Of a stretch of DNA of 64,000 bases, positions 53,108 to 63,066 are shown one piece after another; position 1 is the stretch's first letter, and every line of letters begins with the position of its first letter. The notes under the pieces are model-generated. The model did no database searches. It saw nothing but the letters and a program-made list of their open reading frames with translations, and was not told the DNA's origin. Location: positions 186,001 through 250,000 of the forward strand of contig NZ_JANCTD010000004.1 in assembly GCF_024297185.1 (NCBI RefSeq), given 5' to 3'. The position numbers and the translations under genes were made by a program. Source of the DNA: Lewinella sp. JB7 (lineage in GTDB: Bacteria > Bacteroidota > Bacteroidia > Chitinophagales > Saprospiraceae).

Positions 53108-54757
53108 TTAGAGGGAAACGCCCCGCTTCCAGGGAATGAAATCGTCCTGCCCGAGTCGTTCGGCCCGGGTAAGCCGCCGGCCGCTGGCGACCTCGATCAG
53201 AAGATCGAGTAATTCTTCCCCCTTAGTCCGGATCGTATCCTCGCCGGAAATGACGGTGCCGGCGTTGATGTCGATGATGTCGGCCATCCGTTCGGCCAGG
53301 ACCGTGTTACTGGCCATTTTCACTACGGGTGCCACGGGGTTGCCGGTAGGCGTACCCAGACCGGTAGTGAAGACGATCAGATTAGCGCCGGAACCCGCCA
53401 GACCGGTCGTGCTCTCCACGTCGTTGCCGGGGGTGCAGAGCAGGTTGAGCCCGGGTCGGGTGGCCGGTTCGGTATAGTCCAGCACGTCGACCACCGGAGA
53501 GGTTCCGCCCTTCTTGGCGGCCCCGGCCGACTTCATGGCGTCGGTGATGAGTCCGTCGCGAATGTTTCCCGGGGAAGGGTTCATCGAAAAAGCCGAACCC
53601 ACCTCTTCGGCGCGTTTGGAGTAGCTGCGCATCAGGTGAGCGAATTTCTCGGCCGCGGCGTCCGTCACGCAGCGATTGAGCAGCTCCTGCTCAACGCCGT
53701 TCAACTCGGGAAATTCGGAAAGGATCGCCTTTCCCCCGAGGGTGACGAGCAGGTCCGAGGTATATCCCAGGGCCGGATTAGCGGAGATGCCGGAAAAGCC
53801 GTCCGAGCCGCCACACTCCAGTCCGAGGGTCAGATGCCGCAGCTCGGCCGGGGACCTCGTTACGCGATCGACCTCCATAAGCCCGGTGAAGGTCGCTCGG
53901 ACGCCATCGGCGATGAAGTCGCGTTCGGAGGTGCTGGCCTGCTGTTCCAGAATATGCAGGGGTTTACGGAAGTCAGGACTGATGCGATCCAAAGCATCCC
54001 GCAGCACGCCGATCTGGGCGTTCTGGCAGCCCAGGCTCAGTACCGTGCCGCCGGCTACGTTCGGATTGTTGAGGTAGCCGGCCAGGAGGCGACACAGGGC
54101 CTCGGAATCCCGGCGGATCCCCCCACACCCTCCCTGGTGGGTCAGGAACTTAATGCCGTCCACGTTCGGAAATACCCGGTTGCGTTGCAGTTCGTCGCCC
54201 GAGCGGAGGATATCCGTCTGCAGGATCTCCGCGGCCGTCGAGCCCCCCCGGTACCGTTGGATCAGGGCATCGACGTCGACGCTGAAGGCCTTGTCCGTGA
54301 CGTAGCCCAATTTTTCCAGCATTGCGGAACGAATGACATCCACGTTTCGGTTCTCGCAAAACACCAGCGGAATCACCAGCCAGTAGTTGCGGGTCCCTAC
54401 TTGGCCGTCGGCGCGGTGGTAACCGTCGAAGGTACGGCCGGTAAAGGCGGAAACGTCGGGCACTTCCCAGTCCAGCCGGCGTTCGCCCACGGCGTAATCG
54501 CTGGAGGCATGGACCACGTTTTCGGTTGTTATGCGGGTCCCGCGGGGCACCGGACAGAGCGTTTTGCCGACGGTGACGCCGTACATGGTGATGATCTCTC
54601 CGACGGCAAAATCCCGTTCGGCGAACTTGTGCTTCGTCGGCACGTCCTCCGCAAACCGGAGGGGGGTCGGCCCCGTAGCGAGGACGTCTCCGGCGCGGAA
54701 GTCGCGGAGCGCAACGATCACGTTATCCGCGGGGTGAATTTTGAGTACCTCTGCCAT
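53108..54757 (-). CDS. uxaA: Altronate dehydratase
   Basis: 549 residues joining the short N-terminal SAF-like domain (MAEVLKIHPADNVIVALRDF, with VGKTLCPVPRGTRIT) and the long C-terminal domain (YHRADGQVGTRNYWLVIPLV, THQGGCGGIRRDSEAL, GLECGGSDGFSGISANPALG). It dehydrates D-altronate to 2-keto-3-deoxygluconate. The conserved cysteines for the metal/cluster site are present. First gene of the uxaA-uxaB-esterase group, reading toward 49.7 kb. Confidence 0.95.
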   Translation of the reverse strand: MAEVLKIHPADNVIVALRDFRAGDVLATGPTPLRFAEDVPTKHKFAERDFAVGEIITMYGVTVGKTLCPVPRGTRITTENVVHASSDYAVGERRLDWEVPDVSAFTGRTFDGYHRADGQVGTRNYWLVIPLVFCENRNVDVIRSAMLEKLGYVTDKAFSVDVDALIQRYRGGSTAAEILQTDILRSGDELQRNRVFPNVDGIKFLTHQGGCGGIRRDSEALCRLLAGYLNNPNVAGGTVLSLGCQNAQIGVLRDALDRISPDFRKPLHILEQQASTSERDFIADGVRATFTGLMEVDRVTRSPAELRHLTLGLECGGSDGFSGISANPALGYTSDLLVTLGGKAILSEFPELNGVEQELLNRCVTDAAAEKFAHLMRSYSKRAEEVGSAFSMNPSPGNIRDGLITDAMKSAGAAKKGGTSPVVDVLDYTEPATRPGLNLLCTPGNDVESTTGLAGSGANLIVFTTGLGTPTGNPVAPVVKMASNTVLAERMADIIDINAGTVISGEDTIRTKGEELLDLLIEVASGRRLTRAERLGQDDFIPWKRGVSL

Positions 54758-54948
54758 GAATGTTTCGTTAGTGCGTCGGGGGAAGGGCGCTTCCCCGTAT
54801 TAGTAAGCGGTTAAAGGTACTGAGCCGCGACGTTCCCGGCCGTACTTGCCGGTCTACCGAAAGGGGGGGAATTACGATGCGGGCGCGGCGCGCGGGTGCC
54901 GTGTTTCGCTTGAAAGCAAACTGTTTGGGTATTTCCGTCGGTACTTCC

Positions 54949-55716
54949 TCACTCCGTAGCGGGCAAGACCACGAATCGGCGGAGCGGAAGTCTCGCTTGC
55001 CGAATTCCCCCGGCGACCAGGCGGGCCATTTCCCGGGCGCCAACCGGAGAGAAGTGGGTATCGTCCTCCACGCCCCGGGGGTAATTATCGTGCTCTCCGG
55101 GCCGCGACCAAAGGTACAGACTTCGGGAAGCGGGATCGCCGTAACCCGCGACCAGCATCCGGCTCTTTTCGGTCATGTCGATCAGGGGAGTGCCCGTCGC
55201 GGCGGCGGCGCGGCGGGTGGCCGCCGGATAGCCCCCGTGGGTGCGGACCAGTTGACCTACGGCGTCAAATTTCCTGCGGATCACCGGCGTAAGTAAGACC
55301 GGCCGCCCGCCGCGCTCACGAACCTCCGCAACGAATTGCCTCAGGTTGCCCTCGAATGTTTCCGGGGAGGCGTAGCGATCGGATTCCGTTTTGCTGTCGT
55401 TGTGGCCAAATTGAATGAATACGTAATCGCCGGCTTGCACTTTTTCCAGTACGGACCGCCAGCGTCCCTCGGCGCGGAATGAACGGGTACTGCGGCCGTT
55501 ACGCGCATGATTTTCGACGGGGATGCCCGGGAGGAAGTCCCCGAGCATCTCCCCCCAGCCCGTTTCCGGTCGGCGATCCGCCTCCTTTGGGCCCATGGTG
55601 GAATCGCCGACCAGGAAAACCGTCGGCGGGTTTCGGGGCGGGCGGTGACAGCCGGCCAGGGCCAGGAGTAAGGTCAGACAGACAACCCACCGGATGGAGA
55701 GGTTCACCGCGGTCAT
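54949..55716 (-). CDS. Rhamnogalacturonan acetylesterase-like SGNH lipoprotein (CE12)
   Basis: 255 residues with a lipobox (LLLALAGCHRPP). SGNH blocks: VFLVGDSTMGPK (nucleophile Ser), ENHARNGRSTRSF (Gly block), FIQFGHNDSK (Asn) and the final DDTHFSPVGARE (Asp-x2-His). The GDST start and FGHND are typical of carbohydrate esterase family 12, which deacetylates rhamnogalacturonan I. Its ATG overlaps the stop of the GH28 gene by four bases (ATGA). Confidence 0.92.
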   Translation of the reverse strand: MTAVNLSIRWVVCLTLLLALAGCHRPPRNPPTVFLVGDSTMGPKEADRRPETGWGEMLGDFLPGIPVENHARNGRSTRSFRAEGRWRSVLEKVQAGDYVFIQFGHNDSKTESDRYASPETFEGNLRQFVAEVRERGGRPVLLTPVIRRKFDAVGQLVRTHGGYPAATRRAAAATGTPLIDMTEKSRMLVAGYGDPASRSLYLWSRPGEHDNYPRGVEDDTHFSPVGAREMARLVAGGIRQARLPLRRFVVLPATE

Positions 55717-57137
55717 TGCGCCAGGCGACTGCCATTTACGTACACCTCGTTCAGGCGCAGATCCTCGACGAACTCGATCTTGTTTCCGTCGCTGACGCCT
55801 TCGAAACGGCAGTTATCCAGTACGACGCCCGTTATGGGGTGGTCGGCGTCGTAGCCCTCGAGCAGCAGTCCGTACTGGCTTCGCTCCGAGGTGACGTTCT
55901 CTACGAAGATGTTGCGCACCGTAGGCACGAACACCTGACTGGTATCGGAGAAGATCGCGTAGCGCATGTTGATCCGGACAACGGCCTCCCGCACCTCCCC
56001 GACGGTAATGTTGCGGAAGTAAAGGTTCTCGATGGTACCCCCGCGCACCTTGTTGGTCTTGACGCGGATGGCGCGCTCCAGATTGGGGCTGTCCATCACG
56101 CAATCCTCGGCGTAGATGTTACGGGCGCCCCCGCTTACTTCGCTTCCGATTACTACGCCGCCGTGTCCGTCTTTCATTTCGCAGCCCTGGATTACGACGT
56201 TTTCGATGGGCCGCTCACTCCGGCGACCGTCCTGGTTGCGGCCCGACTTCAGGGCGATGCAGTCGTCACCGGTATCGAAGTAGCAGTCCTTAATCAGTAC
56301 GTTCTTGCAGCTTTCCGGGTCGCAGCCGTCGCTGTTCGGGCCGTGACTGATCACCCGTACGTTGCGTATGGTCACGTTTTCGCTCAGGGTCGGATGCAGC
56401 ACCCACATCGGCGAATTACGGATCGTAACGTCCTCGATGAGGATGTTCTTACAGTTGTAGGGTTGCACGAAATTCGGCCGCAGATAGCTCGGCCCGGCGA
56501 AGCGACGCTCTTCCAGGGGCACCTCCCGGGTGTTCCAGTCGAAGAGCCGGGGGCGGCCGCCGGCGTCGGCCTGGCTGGGCATCCCTTCCCGCCATCCGTA
56601 GCGCTCGGACCCCGACCACGGCCACCAATTGTCTTCTCCGGCCTGACCGTCGAGGGTGCCGGTACCGGTAAGGGCAATGTTCTCCGCCCCGTAGGCATAG
56701 ATCAGCGGGCTGTAATTGTAAGTCTCCACTCCCTCCCAGCGGGTATGCACGGCGGGCAGGTAGTGTTCGGGCGTGGTGCTGAACTTCACCGTCGCCCCTT
56801 CCGCGACGTGGAAGTCGACGTTGCTCTTCAGGTGTACGGGTCCGTTGACCAGGAATTCGCCGGCCGGGACCACCACCCTTCCGCCGCCGGCGGCATGACA
56901 ACTATCGATCGCCCGCCGGATCGCCGGTAGGGCGTCGGAACGACCGTCGGCCACCGCGCCGGAGTGGGTAATGTCGAACGTCCGGTCGGGAAAGCGCGGA
57001 GGCTGTATCTCCGCGAGGATATCCGCCATACCCGCCCAGGGGTCAGCCGGTGGCTGCGTGCCGGGATCGGAATCCGGAGACGCACCACAGTGGAGAAACA
57101 GGAGCAGGGAAAAAAATCCGCAGAGGCATTTAAGCAT
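55713..57137 (-). CDS. Polygalacturonase-like glycoside hydrolase family 28
   Basis: 474 residues with a lipobox (LLLFLHCGASPD), so a surface or periplasmic lipoprotein. Right-handed beta-helix with all GH28 catalytic motifs: PNSDGCDPES, DTGDDCIALKSG, DGHGGVVIGSE and IRVKTNK. It hydrolyses alpha-1,4-galacturonan or rhamnogalacturonan. It is co-translated with the CE12 gene, giving an exo-acting pair for acetylated pectin. Confidence 0.95.
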   Translation of the reverse strand: MLKCLCGFFSLLLFLHCGASPDSDPGTQPPADPWAGMADILAEIQPPRFPDRTFDITHSGAVADGRSDALPAIRRAIDSCHAAGGGRVVVPAGEFLVNGPVHLKSNVDFHVAEGATVKFSTTPEHYLPAVHTRWEGVETYNYSPLIYAYGAENIALTGTGTLDGQAGEDNWWPWSGSERYGWREGMPSQADAGGRPRLFDWNTREVPLEERRFAGPSYLRPNFVQPYNCKNILIEDVTIRNSPMWVLHPTLSENVTIRNVRVISHGPNSDGCDPESCKNVLIKDCYFDTGDDCIALKSGRNQDGRRSERPIENVVIQGCEMKDGHGGVVIGSEVSGGARNIYAEDCVMDSPNLERAIRVKTNKVRGGTIENLYFRNITVGEVREAVVRINMRYAIFSDTSQVFVPTVRNIFVENVTSERSQYGLLLEGYDADHPITGVVLDNCRFEGVSDGNKIEFVEDLRLNEVYVNGSRLAQ

Positions 57138-57196
57138 AACGCACGATCGACTTACAGGGTGACCTCAGGGGATAACAGCCCCCGTCAGCCAATCCC

Positions 57197-57204
57197 CAAA
57201 TATA
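57197..57204 (-). promoter_or_regulatory. Possible -7 box of the GH28-CE12 unit
   Basis: On the minus strand TATATTTG matches TAnnTTTG and ends 59 bases before the GH28 ATG. The nearest upstream TTG is 26 bases away, too far for consensus, which is what one expects if an activator is needed. The 154-base gap to the hybrid regulator gene is the natural place for its binding site. Confidence 0.45.
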
Positions 57205-57291
57205 GACCCCCCCGCCGGCCCCGGGCCACGCAAAAAACATCATCGGCGTAGCCCCTTTTCACCCTACGTCCGAGGGTCGCTTTCGCATGAT

Positions 57292-60200
57292 TCAGGACCG
57301 CTCCCGCATCTCCTGCACGAATTGCGTCGGCGTCATCCCGTACTCCTTCTTGAAGGTGCGGCTGAATGAGTTTGGCAGGTCGAACCCCACCCGGTAGGCG
57401 ACTTCGGCGACGGTCAGGCTGTCCTGGGCCAGCAGGTCACGGGCCATTTTCATCCGGAAGGACCGTAGCAGATCGATGGGCTTGCGGCCGGTCAGTTGCT
57501 TCACTTTACGGATGAAGTGCATGTGACTCAGGTGCATGGCCCCGCACATGGCCCTCACGTTGAAGTCGGAATTGCCTACGTTCTCGTGCAGCAGGCCGAT
57601 CAGGCGGTTCATGAACTCCTCGTCGGGAGAGGCTACGACTTCCGCTTCCGGTGTAAGTCGGACGTCCAGGGTAAATTTCTCCCGCAGTCGCCGGCGTTGC
57701 TCGAGCAGGTTCGCTACCCGCAGCAGGAGCAGATCGGGATTGAACGGCTTGGTGATGTAGTCGTCCGCCCCCCGGGAATATCCGGAAGCCCTGCTCTCGT
57801 CGAGCACCCGCGCGGTGAGCAACACTACGGGAATGTGACTGGTGGCCAGGTTATCCTTCAGTTGGTGACACAGCGAGATCCCGTCCATCTCCGCCATCAT
57901 AACGTCGCTGATCACGAGATCGATGGTTTGTTCTCCGGCTAGTTGCAGTCCTTGTCGTCCGCTCGTGGCCGTCACGACGGCATAACGGTCCTCCAGCAGG
58001 CGCGCCAGGAAAGCAAGCATATCGGGATTGTCCTCCACGATGAGTACGCGGGGGGTGGAGGGATCCGTCTCTCGATCGGAAGGTGGTGCGACTTCCTGTT
58101 CCTGTCGGAAATTGGCGAGCAGTAGCGTGGATTCCTGGCGGGCCGTAGTTAAGGTAGGTAAGTCCCCGACATCCGGGGAGTGGCCGGCCACCAGCGGTAG
58201 AAAAACCGTGAATCGGGACCCGACGCCCGTCGTACTCTCCACCCGAATCTCCCCCTGCATCAGATAGACGAGGTCTTTAGTGTAACTCAGTCCAATGCCC
58301 GTGCCCGCTTCGGTCGAGGCTGCGGACGGGGAGGTGTAGTACTTGTCGAAGATCAGGGCGATCTTATCCTGGCTGATGCCGCTTCCGGTATCCTCCACGC
58401 GGATTTCGAAGTAGCGATCGTAGTAAGACGGTAGGCCGGCCGAGGAGGCATCCACCGCCGTTACGCTTACGGTGATGCTTCCCCCGTCCGGGGTGTGACG
58501 GAAGGCATTGGAGAGCAGGTTAGCTAATACCTTTTCCACCTTGTCGAGATCCACCGCAACGATCTCGTGCTCCGCTGCACTGGTGAACCGGAGATCGATA
58601 CCGCGCCGGAGAGCGAGATCCGCGAAGAGCTCGGTGACGGCCGCCAGAAAGTCGGGCAGGCAAAGATTGCTCAGCTTGATTTCCAGTGCGCTCTGCTCGA
58701 TCCGGCGCATTTCGAGTAGCTGATCGATCAGGTTGAGTAAGCGCCGGGCATTGCGCTGCACCATCATCTGTAGTTGCCGCCGACGGTCGGCGGGCAGGGC
58801 GTGATCTTCTCCCACCAGTCGATCGATGGGGCCCAGGATGAGCGTAAGGGGCGTCCGGAGCTCGTGGGAAATGTTGGTAAAGAAGCCCACCTTGGCCCGG
58901 GATAGGTTCTCCAGTTGTACCAACATCCCCTCAAGTTGGTCGCGGTGTTGGCGTATCTCCTCGTTGCGGTCCTGCAAGGATACGTTCACCGCTTTCAGTT
59001 TCGCGTTCTTCCGGTGCACCCGGTATTCATAGACGCCGAACAGCATCAGGAACAACAGCATCAGTCCGATAAACCACGCCTGTTTCCAGATCGGAGCCAG
59101 CACCTCGAAGGAAGCGACGGCGGGCGTGGGGTCGACGTTAAAGTCGAGGTCCCGGGCGCGGACCTCCAGGCGGTGGGGGCCGTCGCTCAGGCCGGTGAAC
59201 GCATATTCTTCGACCGCCGCGAAGGGTTGCCATCCGCCACCGTCCAGGCGGTAGGAGTACACCAGGCTTTCGGAACGGGTCTCGCCGAAGTAATCCCTGC
59301 CCGACCACGAGACGAGGCCGTTGCCGTTCGCCGATACCCGCTCGGTGTTGAAGGCAATGGTTGTTTCGGGCGGCGTGGGGGAGGGACGGTAACGGGTCGA
59401 ATAGAAATCGTACTGATCCAGCTCCAGCTGCGTGGCGTTCAGCGCCTGTCGCTTCCAGTTGCGCGAGACGCGGTCGATCCAGATGTGCTCGTCGGAATGG
59501 CGGATGGTGCCCCCCTCGAAGTCGAGGTTCAACTGCTCCGGAAGGAAATTGCGGGTCCAGGATTTACCGTCGAAGGCACACGTCCCGTTTTCGGTGGCCA
59601 CCAGTACGATGGAATCGGCGAGCACGGCGATGCTGATGATGGTGTTCCCCGGCAATCCGTCCGCGGTGGTGTAGTTGGTCCAGTCCCGTCCGTCGTACAC
59701 GAATACCCCGTAATACCTTGACCCCACCAGAAGGCGGTCGCCCGTGCTGTACAGGCAGTTGACATACTGCCGCAGGCGTTCGTCGGCCGCGGGTTGCCAC
59801 TCCCGGCCGTCGAAGCACAACAACTGACTGCCCCCGATGCAGATACGTCCGTCGGGCGATTGTCCGATCCCGTACACATTGGCCTGGCTGAGCCCGTTCT
59901 CGCCGGCGCGGTGGTAGGTCCACCGCAGGTGATCGGCCAGGGGGTCGGTCAACTGCACCAGTCCGCTCGTGAAACCATCCTGCACGTTGGCGTCTACGCT
60001 GCCGCCGAACCAGAGACTTCCGTCCCGGGCCTCGAATACCGCCCGGTAATCAATGCCCCACGACAGGGTCGGGTGCAGCTGAAGGTCCCAACGATCGTTG
60101 CGCCAGCGGGCGGTGGCCGCTTTACCGCGGTGGGATCCCGCCGCCCATACCTGACCCCGGGAGGTGCGCAGTAGGCGTACCGGCGTATCCATGAGTCCGT

Positions 60201-61518
60201 CCGTAACTCCGAAGCCCTTCCAGTCATCTCCCTCGCGACGGACCACTCGCTTGTCGTGGGCAACGTACCATTCTTCCCCGTCACCTATCGCAAACTGGAA
60301 GCTCAGCCCATCGTAAGTCAACCATTGAGCGAAGGAGAGATCTAGCAACAGCAATTTGGACTTGTAGCCCGCTAGCCACAATTTCCCGTTCGCGCTCCGC
60401 TGCAAAATCACCCGGTTAGCGGGTATGGGGTACTGGGGAGCCTTGTACACCGACCAACTGCCGTCGGGGAAGTAGGCGAATAATTTGGCGATCGTCCCCA
60501 CCCAGATGATGCCGTTGTCCGACTGCACGATGTCCGTCAGGTATTCGTCCCCTCCGAAGCGACGGTTCAGGTAGATGGTCTCCCAGTCCGTACCGTCGAA
60601 CACCAGTATGCCCCGGTCGGAGCTCGAGTTGATAACCCAAATGCGACCGTCATCGGCTTCCAGTAGGCGTTGAAATGCTCCGAACCGCCGTCGGGGCCCA
60701 TCTTCAAAAACGGTAAAATCCGTCCAGCTACCATTACGCACGTCCGACCAGCGAAAACGCAGCAACTTACCAGTCTCCTCCTCCGTGGTCACGGCAAGCC
60801 ACACATTGCCCGCCCGGTCCTCCAGGATGTCCGACACGTCCCGGAAGTCCCCCGCCGCACTCAGGGCCTCCGGCGGAAGCTCGACCCACCGGGCCCCGGG
60901 AAAGAACGGGCGGAGTGCCGCGATCTTAGCGGCGGATGAGTAGGTCGTCAGTGTACCGTCCGGCGCGATCTCCACTAATCCCCGGCTCGCGCTGGCGATG
61001 ATCCGCCCGTCCCGCAGCTGCCGGAGGGTGACGAAGTTGAAGGGCAGGTGTTCCGGAATATCTACCAGGTGGGACCAGCGGGATCCATCGTAGCGGTAGA
61101 TGCCCCGCTGACTGGCCGCGTACACCGATCCATCGTCGGCGACCATGATTTGATCGACCGGCGCGCCGCGCGGGCTTCCGGCCTGCCGGTGGGATGTCCA
61201 GTGGTAACCGTCGTATTCCAGTACGCCCTCACTCGCTCCGGCGAATACGTGACGGTCCGGGGTTTCGGCGATGCAGCGTGTCCCGGCGCCGTCCAGTTCG
61301 GGAAACTGCCGCCAGCGCCAGGCTTCGGCCAGGGGATTGACCGGCTGGGGCGTGTAGGGTTCGGCGGCGGTGGCCAGGCCCGACCAGACCGCAACCAGCA
61401 ATACGAGTGCCCACCCAAAGCGGCGGCTCTTCCGACGAGCCCGGCACCCGCGCTCCCGCCCGCCCCCCCTTGCAGCGGACCGCACCGGGTACCGCAGTGG
61501 CCGGAAGGTTGGGGGCAT
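57292..61518 (-). CDS. Hybrid two-component regulator (Reg_prop sensor, kinase, receiver, AraC)
   Basis: 1408 residues. A basic N-terminus and one signal-anchor segment (FGWALVLLVAVWSGLATA) precede a periplasmic Reg_prop propeller and a Y_Y_Y domain (about 720-805). After one TM segment near residue 820 come the HisKA (phospho-accepting His near 885 in NISHELRTPLTLILGP), HATPase, receiver (VLIVEDNPDML..., Asp in LVISDVMMAEMDG near 1207) and AraC-type HTH at the C-terminus (VAYRVGFDLPNSFSRTFKKEYG). HTCS proteins sense oligosaccharides and activate their PUL. Being next to GH28, it is likely the pectin regulator. Confidence 0.95.
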   Translation of the reverse strand: MPPTFRPLRYPVRSAARGGGRERGCRARRKSRRFGWALVLLVAVWSGLATAAEPYTPQPVNPLAEAWRWRQFPELDGAGTRCIAETPDRHVFAGASEGVLEYDGYHWTSHRQAGSPRGAPVDQIMVADDGSVYAASQRGIYRYDGSRWSHLVDIPEHLPFNFVTLRQLRDGRIIASASRGLVEIAPDGTLTTYSSAAKIAALRPFFPGARWVELPPEALSAAGDFRDVSDILEDRAGNVWLAVTTEEETGKLLRFRWSDVRNGSWTDFTVFEDGPRRRFGAFQRLLEADDGRIWVINSSSDRGILVFDGTDWETIYLNRRFGGDEYLTDIVQSDNGIIWVGTIAKLFAYFPDGSWSVYKAPQYPIPANRVILQRSANGKLWLAGYKSKLLLLDLSFAQWLTYDGLSFQFAIGDGEEWYVAHDKRVVRREGDDWKGFGVTDGLMDTPVRLLRTSRGQVWAAGSHRGKAATARWRNDRWDLQLHPTLSWGIDYRAVFEARDGSLWFGGSVDANVQDGFTSGLVQLTDPLADHLRWTYHRAGENGLSQANVYGIGQSPDGRICIGGSQLLCFDGREWQPAADERLRQYVNCLYSTGDRLLVGSRYYGVFVYDGRDWTNYTTADGLPGNTIISIAVLADSIVLVATENGTCAFDGKSWTRNFLPEQLNLDFEGGTIRHSDEHIWIDRVSRNWKRQALNATQLELDQYDFYSTRYRPSPTPPETTIAFNTERVSANGNGLVSWSGRDYFGETRSESLVYSYRLDGGGWQPFAAVEEYAFTGLSDGPHRLEVRARDLDFNVDPTPAVASFEVLAPIWKQAWFIGLMLLFLMLFGVYEYRVHRKNAKLKAVNVSLQDRNEEIRQHRDQLEGMLVQLENLSRAKVGFFTNISHELRTPLTLILGPIDRLVGEDHALPADRRRQLQMMVQRNARRLLNLIDQLLEMRRIEQSALEIKLSNLCLPDFLAAVTELFADLALRRGIDLRFTSAAEHEIVAVDLDKVEKVLANLLSNAFRHTPDGGSITVSVTAVDASSAGLPSYYDRYFEIRVEDTGSGISQDKIALIFDKYYTSPSAASTEAGTGIGLSYTKDLVYLMQGEIRVESTTGVGSRFTVFLPLVAGHSPDVGDLPTLTTARQESTLLLANFRQEQEVAPPSDRETDPSTPRVLIVEDNPDMLAFLARLLEDRYAVVTATSGRQGLQLAGEQTIDLVISDVMMAEMDGISLCHQLKDNLATSHIPVVLLTARVLDESRASGYSRGADDYITKPFNPDLLLLRVANLLEQRRRLREKFTLDVRLTPEAEVVASPDEEFMNRLIGLLHENVGNSDFNVRAMCGAMHLSHMHFIRKVKQLTGRKPIDLLRSFRMKMARDLLAQDSLTVAEVAYRVGFDLPNSFSRTFKKEYGMTPTQFVQEMRERS

Positions 61519-61536
61519 GGGTATTCGATTTCGGGC

Positions 61537-63045
61537 TTACAGATCCGTCGACAGCACCCCGTAGAGGCTCTCCACGCCGCGGAAGTAATTGCTGAGCCGG
61601 ATGTTCTCGTTGGGACTGTGCTGGTTGTTGTCGGGATTGACCAGCGGGAGCACGATGGCGGGTACGTCAAGGGTGTTCACGAAGGGCGCAATGGGCACCG
61701 ATCCCCCCATCGTGCGTACCAGGACCGGCGGGGCGCCAAAGGTGGCGGATAGGGCACGCTGCAGCCAGCTTCCGGTGGGGCCGTTGAGGTCGGTCCGGAA
61801 GGCGCCGTAGCTGGTGCGGCCGCTGAAGCTGGCCAGACGGGGATAATCGAGCCGTTCCTGGTCGGTGGGTTCCCGGCCGTCGGGGATGAGGTGAAAGCCC
61901 TGGTTTTCGATGTGGCGTTCGACCAGACCGAGCAGGCGGTCGCCGTCGCTTTCCTTGACCAGGCGCAGGTCCAGGTTGGCCACCGCGGTAGCCGGAATGA
62001 TGGTACGGGCCGCGCTGCCGATCCAACCGCTGGACATGCCGCGCACGTTCAGACTGGGATACTGAAGCGCCTCCTGTAGGTTGCCCCCCACTCCGTCGGG
62101 CTCGCTGAAGCCGATGCTTTGCCGTAGCTGGAGCGGATCGTCGGGTACGCCGGCCATCATCTCGCGGGTAGCTTGATCCAGTTCTATGCCGTCGTAGTAA
62201 CCGGGGATCGTGACCCGCCCCTGCTGATCCTTCATCGAGCCCAGCAACTGCGCCAGCCGGAGCGCGGGATTGGGGGCGTAATTCCCGTAGTGGCCACTAT
62301 GCTGCGACAAGCGCGGGCCGTAGACCGTGATGCGGGCCGTCGCGATTCCCCGGGCACCTCCCATGAGGGTGGGTTGATTCGTGGTATGCACCGGTCCGTC
62401 GAGAATGACGAGGTGATCGGCGGCCAGGGCGGCGCGGTGGGTTTCGACGGCACCGGGCAGGTCCGGACTACTCCCTTCCTCCATGGGGTCTACGATGAAC
62501 TTGACGTGGTAATTGGGTCGCTTCCCGTCGGCCACGAGCTGATCCCAGGCGATCAGGAACATCATAATGGGGGCCTTTGCGTCGCTACTCGACCGCGCGA
62601 ACAGTCGCACCTCGCTGGTATCGGGCCGGGCGGGAAGTGCGGCGGGGCGGTAGTCGATGCTGCCGGCCGCATCCACGGCCATGGTCCCGTAAACGGGCTG
62701 AAAGGGCGGAGCGAGCACCCACTTCGTTGGATCCACGGGTTGCCCGTCCACGTGTCCGTAGAAAAGCACCGTCTCGGCATTTTCGCGGTCGGCGGGGAAG
62801 CTCGCGAGTAGCAGGTCGATGCCGGCGTTGGGAAGGCGCTGGGTGGTAAAGCCCCGCCGGCCGAACTCCCGTTCCAGCCACTGGAGATTAGGCTCGAGCT
62901 GGCCGTCGATGTGAGCGTCGTTGGACAGGGAGAGAAACTCGATGTAGGTAGGTAGGCTCTGGAGCGTCCGCTCGTACAGGGCGGTGGTTTGGGCGGGGAC
63001 GCGGGAGCAGAGAAAAGTGAGAAGAAGCAGACTTAGGTAACGCAT
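61537..63045 (-). CDS. Secreted M20-family metallopeptidase
   Basis: 502 residues with a signal peptide (MRYLSLLLLTFLCSRVPAQ). M20 motifs: FYGHVDGQPVDPTKW (zinc His-x-Asp), ARSSSDAKAPIMMFLIAW (bridging Asp), DPMEEGSSPDLP (Glu-Glu) and NPDNNQHSPNENIRL (zinc His). It is a di-zinc dipeptidase/carboxypeptidase-like enzyme. Its stop is 18 bases before the HTCS start, so they may share a transcript, but a pectin role is not evident. Confidence 0.92.
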   Translation of the reverse strand: MRYLSLLLLTFLCSRVPAQTTALYERTLQSLPTYIEFLSLSNDAHIDGQLEPNLQWLEREFGRRGFTTQRLPNAGIDLLLASFPADRENAETVLFYGHVDGQPVDPTKWVLAPPFQPVYGTMAVDAAGSIDYRPAALPARPDTSEVRLFARSSSDAKAPIMMFLIAWDQLVADGKRPNYHVKFIVDPMEEGSSPDLPGAVETHRAALAADHLVILDGPVHTTNQPTLMGGARGIATARITVYGPRLSQHSGHYGNYAPNPALRLAQLLGSMKDQQGRVTIPGYYDGIELDQATREMMAGVPDDPLQLRQSIGFSEPDGVGGNLQEALQYPSLNVRGMSSGWIGSAARTIIPATAVANLDLRLVKESDGDRLLGLVERHIENQGFHLIPDGREPTDQERLDYPRLASFSGRTSYGAFRTDLNGPTGSWLQRALSATFGAPPVLVRTMGGSVPIAPFVNTLDVPAIVLPLVNPDNNQHSPNENIRLSNYFRGVESLYGVLSTDL

Positions 63046-63066
63046 AGGCTGGTTTGGGACTGAAAA

